64,000 nucleotides of DNA from an uncultured Desulfuromonas sp. (GCF_963676955.1 NZ_OY781461.1:878001-942000); one strand, 5' to 3'; positions 8,699-18,577 are shown, numbered from the stretch's first letter. Notes: generated by a model from the letters alone, not told the origin. Numbers and translations are program-made.

Positions 8699-11600
8699 TC
8701 AGGTTGAATCACGCCAGGGACTGCCCTCTTCGCGGAAAATACGCCGGCAGCAGTCAACGACGTCGGGATCGTAAAAAGAGCCTTTGCCCTCTTCGACCTC
8801 TTTTAATGCCGTTTCAAGGCCCAGCGCTGCCCGGTAAGGCCGATGTGAGGCCATGGCTTCAACCACATCGGCCACAGCCAGAATACGCGATTCCAGAGAG
8901 ATTTCATCCCCTTTGAGACCGTCGGGATAGCCGCTGCCGTCGAGATGTTCATGGTGATGCAGCACCATATCGGCCAACGGCCAAGGAAAATCAATGGCTT
9001 TGATGATATCGAAACCGATCTGAGGATGGGCCTTGAGAATGGTAAACAACGCCGGTTCAAGGCGTCCCGGGCGGTTGAGAATTTCTGCGGGCACCGAGAT
9101 CTTGCCGATATCGTGAATCATCGCACCAAGATGCAGTCCTCTGAGGCGGTTGTCATCCAAGCCCATGGCCTCACCGATTTTAACGGCCAGTTGCGCAACC
9201 CGCTCCTGATGACCGGCGGTATACGGGTCACGTTTTTCAATGGTCAGGGCAATGGCGCGAATGGTCTGCAGCAACGAGGTTTGCAATTGCTCGGCAAAGT
9301 GTTTTTGCTCGGTCTCGGCCTGTTTGCGCACGGTAATGTCGGTCAAGCTCGATCGGCATTGCGTAACCTTGCCCTGGGCATCGACAACCGGATCCGCCGA
9401 GATACTGACCCAGACCGAATGCCCTTCGGCGTGACGCAAGTGCAATTCGGCAGTGCGGGTGTCTTCTCCCGGAACAAAGCGGCGTAACAGGTGCTCGGCC
9501 ACGGGTCTGCCGTTAGCGCCATCAGTGTCATCGGCGCACAGGTCGAAAATGGTCTTGCCGCTCAAGTCGGCCCGATCATAGCCGAGCATGGTGCAGAGTG
9601 CCTGGTTGAATTGCAGCAGCCGGCCATCCTCGGGGGAAAGTGACACATAGCCGTTTGGCGCGTTTTCGTACAACTCCTCATAGAGGGCTTCCGTTTCGCG
9701 TAGCGCCTGTTCCGCGCGTTTGCGTTCATCACGAATCCGCAACGTGCGGATGCCAAAGGCCAGATCGCCGGCCATCTCTTTGAGCAGCAGCAATTCACTT
9801 TCATCAAAGGCATCCGGCTCCAAAGCATCGATGACGATAACGCCGTACTGGTTATTTTCCGAAATCAGCGGCAGGGCGACAACCGACTGGTACCCCTGTT
9901 TCAGCGCGGCGTTGCGCCACGGCTCATAGCAGTCCGTCATCGCGGCAATATGGCGGGCGATAAACGGCTCTTTGCTGCGGATGGCATAGCCGGCCGGGTT
10001 CAGGCCGCAATCCTCCTCCGCCCAAGTGAGGTTGAGGGTGTCAATAAAGCCATGCTCATGGCCGTCGAAGGCCACCGGATGGATGGATTTTTCTCCATTG
10101 TCATGGGTATAGCCCACCCAGGCAAAACGGTAACCGCCGCTGGTGACAAGGACCCGGCAGATGTCGTTCATCAACGCCTGCTCATTGCGTGCATGAACCA
10201 GGGTCATATTGCATTTACTCAATGTCCTCAGCGCCCGATTCAACCGTTGCGTTTCCAGCTCGGATTGACGCAGAGTGGTGACATCCTGCACCGTGCCCAC
10301 CATGCGCAGGGCGTGCCCCGTTTCATCGCGCTCCACCTGACCGATCTCATGGACAATGGCCACGGAGCCGTCCGGTCGCAGGATGCGGTGGTCGATGGCG
10401 TAGTCTTTTTCGCCGGCCAACGCCTTATGGACGGCGTCGGTGACAAAATCGCGATCATCGGGATGAATGGCCTGCAAAAAAGCCTGATAGCTGGGCGGAC
10501 CCTTTTGCGCTGAAAGATTGAAGATGCGATAGGTTTCATCCGACCAGAGTAACTCATTCGTGCTCAGGTCCCATTCCCAGCTGCCCAGCTGGGCAAGATA
10601 TTGGGCGGCGGCGAGGCTGGCTTCGCTGCGTTGCAGGCGAACCAGGGTGCGGATCCGTTCAAGGCCGTTGACAATAATCTCACCGGCAAGGCGCAGCAGA
10701 TGGACATCGGCATCGCTCCAGTCGCGTTGCTCGCGCAGTGTGTCACAGCCGATAAAACCGAAAAAGCTGCCGCCATAGTGCAGGGGAACCATCAGCACCG
10801 ATTTGCTGTCAGCAGCCTGCAATCGGTGCCAATCCTCGCGGCCTGCTTCGGCGGCTGTGGCCAGATCAGCAACGATCACATCCTGCTGGGCGAGAAGCTG
10901 TTCGTTTAACCAGGAAAACCGGCAAAACGGGAGGGCCTGCAGCGTTTCCCGGCGCGGCGCAACCGTTGCGGCGCACCATTCATGGCTGTTGCTGATGGTG
11001 TTGTGTTCAGCGTGATAATCGAACAGATAAACCCGATCCACGGCGGCGAACTCGCCGAGTTGGCGCAGGGCATTATCCACTTCCGCGTCAATGTATTCCG
11101 GCGCGATATTGACCATGCGCGAGGCGATCCCGGCGATCAGCGATTCGAGGCTGATCCGATAGGTCAACGCCTGTTCCGCCTGCTTAAGATCGCTCAGGTC
11201 GAGCACGGTCATGATATAGCCGTCATTGGCGTGATCATCGTCGCTGCGCAGGCAGGTAACCGTGATAAATACCGGTTGTTTTTTTGCCGGATCAACGGCC
11301 AGTTCCATTTCACCGGAAGCGGGTTTCCCCTGTTCAGCACGTTGAAACAACTGCAGCAGATGCTGGGTGAACGGGCTGGAAACAATCTCGCCCATCATAA
11401 TATCGCGCCCCCGGCAGTGTTCATCATCCGTGACATGGAGTAAGCGACGCAATGCCGGGTTACAGTACACCAGCCGGCGCTGCGCGTTGAAGATAATGAC
11501 CCCTTCGCCCGCCTGTTCCAGAGCGCGACTCAACGTGCGTTGGCGGGTTTCGGCACGGCGGATCGCACTGACATCTTCGAGGATGTGAATGGAGTGACGG

Positions 11601-13012
11601 CGGCTCTGGTCGGCGCGAACAATCGTAAAAGAGCGGGAAACAAAAATTTCCCCATTGGGTAACTGCAGTTCCGTGCCTTCCGGCTGCAGGTACTCCTCCT
11701 CCAGACAGCGCGGCATGGGGGCGTCGAGTTTGGGAAAGAATTCATAGTAGGGTCGGCCGATCATTGCCTCCAGCGGCTGTCCGGCCCGTTGGCAATAGGC
11801 TGGATTGGCCTGGACGATCTGCATGTTGTGGTCATGGATGAAAATGGGATCGACAATGGCATCAAAGGCATCGTTCCAGTCCTTGCTGATCCGCTCCAGA
11901 CGTCGGTAGCTCTCTTCCAGTTCTTGGGTGCGCTCCACCACTTTGTCCGCCAGGGTGTCGCGGGCGTCGATCAGGGCGCTTTCCGTTTCACGCAGGCGCA
12001 TGTTGAGACGGCTGACATAAACCACCGCGGCGCTCAGTAACAGCACGGCGATAGCCAAAAAGACCATCCAGTGCCAATACTGCACAAACAGGTCGCGCAG
12101 GGTGATTTTTCCCAGTTGCGCGTAAGGACCGATGCGCAGTTCGCGCAACAGATCATGAACCGGTTGGTAATTACACGGCACCCGCCATCCGCTCAAATCC
12201 GCCGCCAGGGCGGCCGGATCGTCAGCCGACATGCGCAATAAAGCGGAGACGACCAGATTGCTGAGGGTTTCGGAGGTGTGAGGGAGCTTGGCCAGAGGCC
12301 ATTCCGGGTAAAGCCGGGTGCTGCACAGATACTGGAAGCCCGGAGGCGAGCGCGGATTGATCACCTTGAATTGTGCCAGGGTCAGTTTGCCCTCCTCTTC
12401 CATGCGTTCCAAGGTATCGGTACGTACCGTGCCAATGTCGGCGCGTCCGTCAAGAAGAGCATAAATTACGTCATCATGGGTGCCGCAAAATTTCAGGGTG
12501 GTGTCTTTGTCCGGCGAAATATGCAATTTTGCCATTTCACGCCAGGCGGCGAGAAAGCCGCCAAGCGAGGTTTCATTTACGGCGGCAAAGCGTTTGCCGC
12601 TCACATCGGCGAGTTGCTGTATGTCCGATCGTTCAGCCCGGGTGACAATCACCCCGCCGAATTCCGAGGAACTTCCCCGGCCAAGTTGATTGACGATCGT
12701 GGCAATGCGACTGACGCCGTAATGCATTTCTAATCCGACATAAATCGCGGAATTAACCAGGATAAAATCCACCTCATTACCCGCTACACTGGGGTCGATT
12801 TTTTCAAAAGCCAATGGGACGATGGTAAAACGAGCGTCGGGAATTTCGCGGCTGAGATAGTCGGCGGTCGCTTGCCAGCGGCGCAGAGTATGTGTCGGGC
12901 CGCGTTTAGCGAGCACACCGATCCGCACGGTCTCTTCCGCCCGCAGCATAGCAGGCAAAAACAGGGCGATGAGTAGTAACAATACGACTCTGACTGTCGC
13001 CGGGAAACCCAT
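8699..13012 (-). CDS. PhnD-like periplasmic sensor with PAS/GAF repeats and HD-GYP phosphodiesterase
   Basis: A 1437-residue membrane sensor. Order of parts: signal peptide 1-25; periplasmic PhnD/phosphonate-type binding domain about 27-300 (VRIGVLAKRG at its start); membrane helix about 316-338; a coiled linker; PAS domains at about 370-480 and 500-620; GAF about 640-800; PAS about 815-935; GAF about 950-1105; PAS about 1120-1240; and HD-GYP about 1255-1425. The HD-GYP core is intact: HDIGKISVP and HHEHLDGSGYP. HD-GYP enzymes degrade cyclic di-GMP, so this protein probably lowers c-di-GMP when a small oxyanion or similar ligand binds outside. The combination of a transport-type binding domain with HD-GYP is uncommon. 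It is a single-gene unit. Confidence 0.92.
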   Translation of the reverse strand: MGFPATVRVVLLLLIALFLPAMLRAEETVRIGVLAKRGPTHTLRRWQATADYLSREIPDARFTIVPLAFEKIDPSVAGNEVDFILVNSAIYVGLEMHYGVSRIATIVNQLGRGSSSEFGGVIVTRAERSDIQQLADVSGKRFAAVNETSLGGFLAAWREMAKLHISPDKDTTLKFCGTHDDVIYALLDGRADIGTVRTDTLERMEEEGKLTLAQFKVINPRSPPGFQYLCSTRLYPEWPLAKLPHTSETLSNLVVSALLRMSADDPAALAADLSGWRVPCNYQPVHDLLRELRIGPYAQLGKITLRDLFVQYWHWMVFLAIAVLLLSAAVVYVSRLNMRLRETESALIDARDTLADKVVERTQELEESYRRLERISKDWNDAFDAIVDPIFIHDHNMQIVQANPAYCQRAGQPLEAMIGRPYYEFFPKLDAPMPRCLEEEYLQPEGTELQLPNGEIFVSRSFTIVRADQSRRHSIHILEDVSAIRRAETRQRTLSRALEQAGEGVIIFNAQRRLVYCNPALRRLLHVTDDEHCRGRDIMMGEIVSSPFTQHLLQLFQRAEQGKPASGEMELAVDPAKKQPVFITVTCLRSDDDHANDGYIMTVLDLSDLKQAEQALTYRISLESLIAGIASRMVNIAPEYIDAEVDNALRQLGEFAAVDRVYLFDYHAEHNTISNSHEWCAATVAPRRETLQALPFCRFSWLNEQLLAQQDVIVADLATAAEAGREDWHRLQAADSKSVLMVPLHYGGSFFGFIGCDTLREQRDWSDADVHLLRLAGEIIVNGLERIRTLVRLQRSEASLAAAQYLAQLGSWEWDLSTNELLWSDETYRIFNLSAQKGPPSYQAFLQAIHPDDRDFVTDAVHKALAGEKDYAIDHRILRPDGSVAIVHEIGQVERDETGHALRMVGTVQDVTTLRQSELETQRLNRALRTLSKCNMTLVHARNEQALMNDICRVLVTSGGYRFAWVGYTHDNGEKSIHPVAFDGHEHGFIDTLNLTWAEEDCGLNPAGYAIRSKEPFIARHIAAMTDCYEPWRNAALKQGYQSVVALPLISENNQYGVIVIDALEPDAFDESELLLLKEMAGDLAFGIRTLRIRDERKRAEQALRETEALYEELYENAPNGYVSLSPEDGRLLQFNQALCTMLGYDRADLSGKTIFDLCADDTDGANGRPVAEHLLRRFVPGEDTRTAELHLRHAEGHSVWVSISADPVVDAQGKVTQCRSSLTDITVRKQAETEQKHFAEQLQTSLLQTIRAIALTIEKRDPYTAGHQERVAQLAVKIGEAMGLDDNRLRGLHLGAMIHDIGKISVPAEILNRPGRLEPALFTILKAHPQIGFDIIKAIDFPWPLADMVLHHHEHLDGSGYPDGLKGDEISLESRILAVADVVEAMASHRPYRAALGLETALKEVEEGKGSFYDPDVVDCCRRIFREEGSPWRDST

Positions 13013-13421
13013 AAAAACCTTTATAATAACAGCATATTCGCTATGTTATGGCGATCCTTCTATGATGCTCGAATCACGCGCTAATGTTGAAGCGGTATTA
13101 AATATAGCACTATTTTTCGCCAATTCATTAAGTGCGGACCACCATATGGGAAAAGTTCAATTTTTGTGTGGAGGTTGTGATGGCGGAGCCCATGTTGTCA
13201 GGCTGTGACCGCCAAGATGGCACGGCAAGCACTTCATAGGTGTGCTGCAGACTGTTGCAAAACCGACCACGCCCTCTTCACTGCTGTCCGGGTCCTTTTA
13301 TTTCGCCTTAATAGAAATTGAAAATTATTATCAAATGTGACTGTCGTCATTGCCCCGGGCGGCGAAACCAGTTTACTAATGTCGGATTATTGCAACAACC
13401 CAACGCTTGGAGAAACGCTTT
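13013..13421. other. divergent intergenic region between HD-GYP and AraC genes
   Basis: About 400 bases between divergently read genes. The only clear signal is the Fur-box-like palindrome at 13319-13333. A 19-codon frame at 13180-13239 has a good GGAGG site, but nothing else supports it as a gene. Confidence 0.5.
13319..13333. promoter_or_regulatory. Fur-box-like palindrome upstream of first AraC regulator
   Basis: The 7-1-7 element TGAAAATTATTATCA differs from the classical Fur half-site arrangement TGATAAT-N-ATTATCA at one position. It lies about 90 bases before the AraC start codon and suggests iron control of the whole downstream island. Confidence 0.6.
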
Positions 13422-14336
13422 ATGCACGTCACAACACCGATTGCAACCTTGAGGGCCCAGAGTTATCACCTGCCCCGGAACATTCTGGTGGAGCATTTCG
13501 TGGTCCGGAGCGGATCGAAACGCTCCATAGAGGTTCGGGGCGATCAGGACCGGATGGGATTTTTCTTCTGCCTGTCCGGGCATGACTGCATCACGGTGGA
13601 GGATACCGGGGAAGTCGTGCATATCCGCAAAGGCGTGTGCGGCGTCTACCGTGAGACCAAAGGGCTCAACCGCCTCGCGGTCTATGATCCCGCGACCCTC
13701 TTTTCCCTGCTCTCCGTCTCCATGCCTCTGGACACAATGGAGGGCCTTTTTCAGCAGGGATGCTGCCGCCCGCCTCTGTTCGCGGACGAAACGGGATGGG
13801 CTGAAAATCGTCCCTACGCCTTTCGTTTCATGCCGGTTCAGCCCCAGATCAACACCGCCGTCTCCCAGATCGTCGCCCCGCCCGTAGACAGCGGGCTGTC
13901 CCACATTTATCTGGAAGGCAAGGCGCTGGAAATCGCCAGCCTCATGCTCCAGACCGTCACCTCCGGCTGCCGCGGCCACGGTTTTTCCCCCACGCTGAAT
14001 TCCAGAGAAACCGCCAGCCTTTATCACGCCCGTGAGCTGTTGGCCGATCACCTTCAGGACCCTCCGTCTCTGGCGGAGCTGTCCAGGCAGTGCGGGCTCA
14101 ACCACAACCGCCTTAACTGCGGCTTCAAGGAGCTGTTCGGCCAGACCCCCTACGACCACCTGCGCACCCTGCGCCTGGAAAAAGCCCGAAAACTGCTGGC
14201 TTCCGGGGAATGCAATGTCACCGAAGCCTGCTTCGACGTGGGTTACTCCAACCTGAGTCACTTTGCCAAAATGTATCGCAAGCATTTCGGCCTCAGCCCG
14301 ATCAAAGACAAAAAACGCCTCTTTGCCCTGTCCTGA
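13422..14336 (+). CDS. AraC-family regulator (PchR/YbtA-like)
   Basis: A 304-residue regulator. I start at the ATG at 13422, nine bases after GGAG. The N-terminal two thirds is a divergent sensor domain of the kind found in siderophore-responsive PchR-type regulators. The C-terminal AraC DNA-binding domain lies at about 205-300 with both helix-turn-helix elements (LAELSRQCGLNHNRLNCGFKE and VTEACFDVGYSNLSHFAKMY). PchR-type proteins bind an Fe-siderophore and activate the matching receptor and transport genes. A Fur-like box lies upstream, and receptor and ABC genes follow downstream. It resembles the regulator at 22324-23283 in its C-terminal domain. Confidence 0.88.
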   Translation: MHVTTPIATLRAQSYHLPRNILVEHFVVRSGSKRSIEVRGDQDRMGFFFCLSGHDCITVEDTGEVVHIRKGVCGVYRETKGLNRLAVYDPATLFSLLSVSMPLDTMEGLFQQGCCRPPLFADETGWAENRPYAFRFMPVQPQINTAVSQIVAPPVDSGLSHIYLEGKALEIASLMLQTVTSGCRGHGFSPTLNSRETASLYHARELLADHLQDPPSLAELSRQCGLNHNRLNCGFKELFGQTPYDHLRTLRLEKARKLLASGECNVTEACFDVGYSNLSHFAKMYRKHFGLSPIKDKKRLFALS

Positions 14337-14653
14337 CGCAATAACGAGCCGTGCTTTTTCCATGGCCGTCGGCCGTTTTGCAGGAGCGGCTTCAGGCGCG
14401 ATTTTTTCAATGCCCCTTCCAATTTACGAATAAATTCGCTCCCGAAAAAGTTATTCATGAGCCCAAATAGTGCCCTGAACACTCATTGAGAACGCTCCCT
14501 AATTCGCGCCCGGTATAATTTGTTGTCGGGCGTGACAGCGATCACTGCTTCAGTGCGGGGAATCGGGCTTACTATGTAAAATCCCGTTTGCATAGAATGG
14601 ATTGCTGCGCATTCCGTGCTGTTTTGATCAAATGCCGCAGTGAGAATGAGTCG
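14337..14653. other. intergenic region between two AraC genes
   Basis: Roughly 320 bases without a gene. It holds an AT-rich palindrome at 14421-14436 (AATTTA and TAAATT arms), an exact TATAAT at 14514-14519, and CGCCCG/CGGGCG arms (14507-14512 and 14527-14532) that bracket this -10-like hexamer. These are candidate promoter and operator parts for the AraC gene that follows. Confidence 0.35.
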
Positions 14654-15709
14654 ATGCCTTTAACTTCCCAACCAATATCCGCTATTCCCAGCGAGAAGTC
14701 ACTGATCGATAAATATCGCAACTACTATCGTGACAGAGACCTGTTTGTCGAGGCAAGCCCGTCCCGAACACTTCTCTGGGAACATTTTCGCATGGAGTTA
14801 CCGACCGGCAAAGGCTGCGGTTGGGTGGAGATGAACCAGATCAGCCGCGGCCTGACCGTCGGCCTGTGCGATTACCATCTCGACGATTACCTCGAAGAGG
14901 AGATGGTCCATATCGAGAGTGCTCTCGGTTTTGAAATCATCCTTTCCGGAAGTTTTGAGCTCTCTGTTCCCGGAACTGACATCAGCGCTTTCATGCGTAG
15001 CCAAGAGCTGTGGATGCGACACGGTGGTTGTGGGCATTTTCGTTATCGTCAACAACCGGGCAGCGCCATGCGCGGGGTTGGTTTCGAGCTGCCGACCGCT
15101 ATGGTCGAAGCCTGGCTCGACGGCGCCCCCGGGTATCTGGCCGAAAGCCTGGAAAAGCTGATGAACGGCCGGGGCCGGGGAAGTCATAACCGGATTCCGG
15201 GGATCTGTTTGCTGGGCTCCGTGGGTCAGCGGAAGTCCGAGCTTATCGATGCAGCCATACGGCTGCTGGCGACGCCGCGTGATACGTTCTGTGGAAAGCT
15301 GCAGTTCGAGTCCCGGGCTCTGGATCTTTTGACCTGCCTGTTGTCCCTGGAGTATTGTCCAGACAAAATTGAACCGCGCGGGCGAGCGCGCCACCGGGCG
15401 GCGATTGACGAAGCTGTGGATATTTTGCGTAGCGAATGGGTCGACCCGCCAACCATTGCGGCTCTGGCGCGCCGGGTCGGAATCAACGAGTGCTACCTCA
15501 AAGCGGGGTTCCGGAAAATCATCGGGCTGTCCATCGGTGAATTTGTACGCAAGCTGCGCATGGAAAGAGCGCTTGAACTGATCGAATCTGGTAATCACTC
15601 CGTTCTTGAAACCGCTTTTTGCGTCGGATATTCCAACCCCAGTCATTTCAGCGCGGCGTTCAAGCGTTTTTACGGGCGGTTGCCGTCCTTTTATCTGACT
15701 AAAAACTGA
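14654..15709 (+). CDS. AraC-family regulator
   Basis: A 351-residue AraC regulator. The start is uncertain; the ATG at 14654 gives MPLTSQPISAI, and the frame is open to 14588. The sensor part is about 1-245 and resembles those of metallophore-linked AraC proteins. The DNA-binding domain is about 250-348, with IAALARRVGINECYLKAGFR and VLETAFCVGYSNPSHFSAAF. It stands between the first AraC gene and the first TonB-dependent receptor. A MITE-like inverted-repeat element begins 44 bases after its stop. It probably acts on the receptor/ABC genes downstream, but this is inferred from position only. Confidence 0.87.
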   Translation: MPLTSQPISAIPSEKSLIDKYRNYYRDRDLFVEASPSRTLLWEHFRMELPTGKGCGWVEMNQISRGLTVGLCDYHLDDYLEEEMVHIESALGFEIILSGSFELSVPGTDISAFMRSQELWMRHGGCGHFRYRQQPGSAMRGVGFELPTAMVEAWLDGAPGYLAESLEKLMNGRGRGSHNRIPGICLLGSVGQRKSELIDAAIRLLATPRDTFCGKLQFESRALDLLTCLLSLEYCPDKIEPRGRARHRAAIDEAVDILRSEWVDPPTIAALARRVGINECYLKAGFRKIIGLSIGEFVRKLRMERALELIESGNHSVLETAFCVGYSNPSHFSAAFKRFYGRLPSFYLTKN

Positions 15710-15753
15710 GAGTGGTCGGCAAGGCTGCATCACGGCCAGATTGAGCCGAGGCC

Positions 15754-15860
15754 AGGAGTCTGTCGGACTTTCCGGATCGTCACGAGAAATCGGCTGATCG
15801 AATATCTGGTTTCGATCAGATGGTTTCGCAGTAGATTCATGGAAAGCCCGACAGACTCCT
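15754..15860. mobile_element. MITE-like element with 20-base terminal inverted repeats
   Basis: The left end AGGAGTCTGTCGGACTTTCC (15754-15773) and the reverse complement of the right end (15841-15860) agree at 19 of 20 positions. The 107-base unit has no coding capacity. Perfectly placed terminal repeats at this distance are typical of a miniature inverted-repeat element or the remains of an insertion sequence. No clear target-site duplication is visible. As a transcript it could also fold into a long hairpin between the AraC gene and the receptor gene. Confidence 0.65.
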
Positions 15861-16305
15861 AGGCGCTGGCAGGTCGAATCTTATCGGCTCCGCCGGAAAA
15901 GAACAGGGATTCGCCGAAACAAATGGCAGCGACGCCATCGAGATGGTGCAGCTGATGATCGATCCGGCCCTGCTGCGGCTCACCCTGGAAAAGTCCCTGC
16001 GCGACTGTTGTTTGCACTACCGCGACAATATCTACCAGAGCGGCACTCGGCATCGATTTGCCTCCATTCCTCTTCCAGACTCGATCCGCCATCTGGAGCA
16101 AAGTATCTCCTCCTGCCCTAAAAAAGAGCCTTTCCGTCGTCTTGACACGTTTTTCCCGCGTCAGGCAGTGTTTTTCCCGGTTTGGGTGGCGCATGTCGGG
16201 GAATCTGCTGCAGTGTTAGGTCTTGATGATAATGTCTATCAAAATCAAAAAAACAAGACGGGGCTTTTGGAAGGAATTTGAAATTGCCATGATCAGGAGG
16301 TTGAA
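15861..16305. other. leader region of first receptor; possible gene remnant
   Basis: The region keeps an open plus-strand frame (about 15943-16281) with residue content like a real protein, but I do not recognise it and see no start signal. It may be a decayed gene left beside the MITE-like element. The last 80 bases are AT-rich and hold the Fur-like box and the receptor ribosome site. Confidence 0.35.
16223..16242. promoter_or_regulatory. Fur-box-like element upstream of first TonB receptor
   Basis: TTGATGATAATGTCTATCAA has inverted TTGAT/ATCAA ends and a central GATAATG core similar to Fur boxes. It lies 64 bases before the receptor start. Iron repression of the receptor/ABC unit is the likely meaning. 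Confidence 0.5.
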
Positions 16306-18498
16306 TTGTTGAATCGAAAAGGCTTGGAGAAACTTCGCGAAAAAAAAAGAGCGGCTGCAGTGCTATTCGGAGTGTTGCTAAGTTTCAGCCTGTTCAGTAG
16401 TCCTTCGTGGGCCGGCGAAGGCACGGAAGGAGCCGCTCCCTACGGTACGGCGCAGGAGCTGGAAAGCATTACCGTTACGGCCAACAAGATCGAGGAGGAT
16501 GTCACCGATGTTCCCCAGAGCATCACGGTTCTCGATGCATACACCCTTGAGGAAAAGGGGATAAAGGACCTTCCTGATGTCGTCCGGGAGATCCCCAATA
16601 TGTGGTCCACGCCCAATTCCGCCAGTGCCGTCGGCAATACCGTCAGTTACAGGGGATTGAACACCTCCGTGTTCACCAGCAATAACCCGGTGGTGGTCTA
16701 TATCGACGGCGTGCCTTACAGCCTTGCTTATGGTTTCGATGCCTCGCTGGTCAATGCGCAGCGCATTGAGGTGCTGCGCGGGCCGCAGGGCACCCTTTAC
16801 GGCAAGGAAGCCATCGGCGCGGTTATTAATATCGTCAGCAAGGATCCAGAGGATCGATGGCAGGGAACAATCGGGGCTGAGTACGGCAGTTTCAATTCCG
16901 TACTGGGAACCGTCAACCTCAGTGGTCCATTGGTCCCAAATACGCTCTTCCTCGGGATCAGCGGCCAATATCGGCGGGATGACGGCTGGATCGAAAACGA
17001 TTATCCCGGCATGGAAGAAGACGCCAACCGGGAGAAGGATCATAAAATCAGCTCCTATCTGCTTTACAAACCAAACGACAGGTTTTCGGCCCGGCTGACG
17101 CTGTCGCGCGATTATTCCAAGGATTACTGGGAGGACGGCTACGGCCTGCCGACGGGGTCAACGGTGGGAGAGTTTGACAGAGACGATGCCGAGCATGTTG
17201 ATTATGACGAAAAGGTGTTTCAGCTAACGGAAAGCAACACCCAGAGTCTCAATCTGAGTTATGAATTGGATCCGTTTACCCTTACTTCAACAACGACACA
17301 CAGGGTTCTCGAAGCCAAAGGTAATTTTGATGCTGATTTCGGCAACAACACCTTATACGCCGGCCTTGCAACCTTCAACAACAGCGAGACCGACACCTGG
17401 ACCCAGGAAGTGCGCCTGGCGAGTAACAATACAGCGGGGCTGCGCTGGGTCGGCGGTGTCTATTTCGACATAGAGGAGCATGATGTGGGGCCTTACGGCG
17501 CGCAATTTCCTTATTACGACGCAGCCGGAACTTTTTACGGAAATTTTGAAGTGAACGCCGAATCCGTGACCGACACTAATACCCAGGCCGCCTTCGGACA
17601 AGTGATGGTACCGTTTGCCGACGCTTTTGAACTGACCCTGGGCGGTCGCTATCAGCGCATCGAAAAAGAGATCGATCTGAGCAGCTATTATCTGCCGATG
17701 GGAGTCAGCGGAGCGGCCTATTACCAACTCAAAGCCGACAAAACCTGGAATGCCTTTTTGCCCAAAGTTGCCCTGTCCTATGCGGTGAATGACGACTGGA
17801 CCGCTTATGCCTCTTGGTCGAAAGGTTATCTGCCGGGAGGATTCAACTTTTTTGCCACCCAGGGGACAGCGCGTGACAACAGCTTCGATCCCCAGCAATC
17901 GACCAACTACGAAGTCGGGATCAAGGGCGCGTTCAGTCGCTTCCGGGTGGCGGCGTCCCTGTTCTACATGGACATCGAAGATATCCATGTCTACAAATCG
18001 TTGGGCGGCGGGATTTATCTGTCGGGCAATGCCGATCGTGCTCATTCCCAGGGGGCGGAGCTGGAGATGACCTGGTTTCTGACCGATACCCTTGAGCTGA
18101 CGGCGGCCGTAGGTATCATCGATGCCGAATACGACGACTATGACGCCGGCGACGGTGTTGTCTTCGATGGTGAACGGATTCAGGAAACACCGGACCACAC
18201 GGCGAGAATCGGTCTCGCTTATTATCATCCCGGCGGCTTGTACGCCCGCACGGATGTCACCAATGTCGGAGAAGTTTATTTCTATAACGATACCAATCAG
18301 GAGTTCGAAAAGGAAAGTTCCTACCTGATTGTTGACGTGAAAGTCGGTTACCGGTTTACCCCTCTGGACATTTACGTTTTCGGCAAAAATCTGACAGATG
18401 AAGAATATGTCAACGGTTTCCGCGCCAACAGCCTGGCTTCCGTAGCTACCTTCGGTGAGCCGCGCACCTTCGGCATCGGAGTCCGTTACAAATTCTGA
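16306..18498 (+). CDS. TonB-dependent outer-membrane receptor (1)
   Basis: A 730-residue siderophore/metal-chelate receptor. The TTG at 16306 follows AGGAGG by five bases. A signal peptide covers about 1-36 and ends SPSWA. A TonB box (ESITVTANK) lies just inside the mature protein, then the plug domain about 55-165 (DVPQSITVL; VEVLRGPQGTLYGKEAIGAVIN) and a 22-strand barrel ending in the terminal aromatic GVRYKF. It moves its ligand across the outer membrane with TonB energy. The stop is 79 bases from the start of the ABC pair on the same strand, so ligand entry and inner-membrane handling are probably co-transcribed. The substrate is not determined. Confidence 0.92.
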   Translation: MLNRKGLEKLREKKRAAAVLFGVLLSFSLFSSPSWAGEGTEGAAPYGTAQELESITVTANKIEEDVTDVPQSITVLDAYTLEEKGIKDLPDVVREIPNMWSTPNSASAVGNTVSYRGLNTSVFTSNNPVVVYIDGVPYSLAYGFDASLVNAQRIEVLRGPQGTLYGKEAIGAVINIVSKDPEDRWQGTIGAEYGSFNSVLGTVNLSGPLVPNTLFLGISGQYRRDDGWIENDYPGMEEDANREKDHKISSYLLYKPNDRFSARLTLSRDYSKDYWEDGYGLPTGSTVGEFDRDDAEHVDYDEKVFQLTESNTQSLNLSYELDPFTLTSTTTHRVLEAKGNFDADFGNNTLYAGLATFNNSETDTWTQEVRLASNNTAGLRWVGGVYFDIEEHDVGPYGAQFPYYDAAGTFYGNFEVNAESVTDTNTQAAFGQVMVPFADAFELTLGGRYQRIEKEIDLSSYYLPMGVSGAAYYQLKADKTWNAFLPKVALSYAVNDDWTAYASWSKGYLPGGFNFFATQGTARDNSFDPQQSTNYEVGIKGAFSRFRVAASLFYMDIEDIHVYKSLGGGIYLSGNADRAHSQGAELEMTWFLTDTLELTAAVGIIDAEYDDYDAGDGVVFDGERIQETPDHTARIGLAYYHPGGLYARTDVTNVGEVYFYNDTNQEFEKESSYLIVDVKVGYRFTPLDIYVFGKNLTDEEYVNGFRANSLASVATFGEPRTFGIGVRYKF

Positions 18499-18577
18499 CC
18501 CGCACCCCTTTCCACCATGGCCGGAACCGTTGCCGACAGACGGTTCCGGCACTCTACCCGTACGAATTGCAGAGGCG

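Noticed and set aside
8620-8700. Possible c-di-GMP riboswitch near the HD-GYP gene
   Set aside because: The conserved core of the GEMM class is not present, and the location is downstream of the gene, not upstream.
13180-13239. 19-codon frame behind a good GGAGG site
   Set aside because: Too short and without any supporting conservation or context to call a gene.
13347-14363. 338-codon minus-strand frame
   Set aside because: Antisense to the AraC gene, whose domains are clear; no ribosome site or family match.
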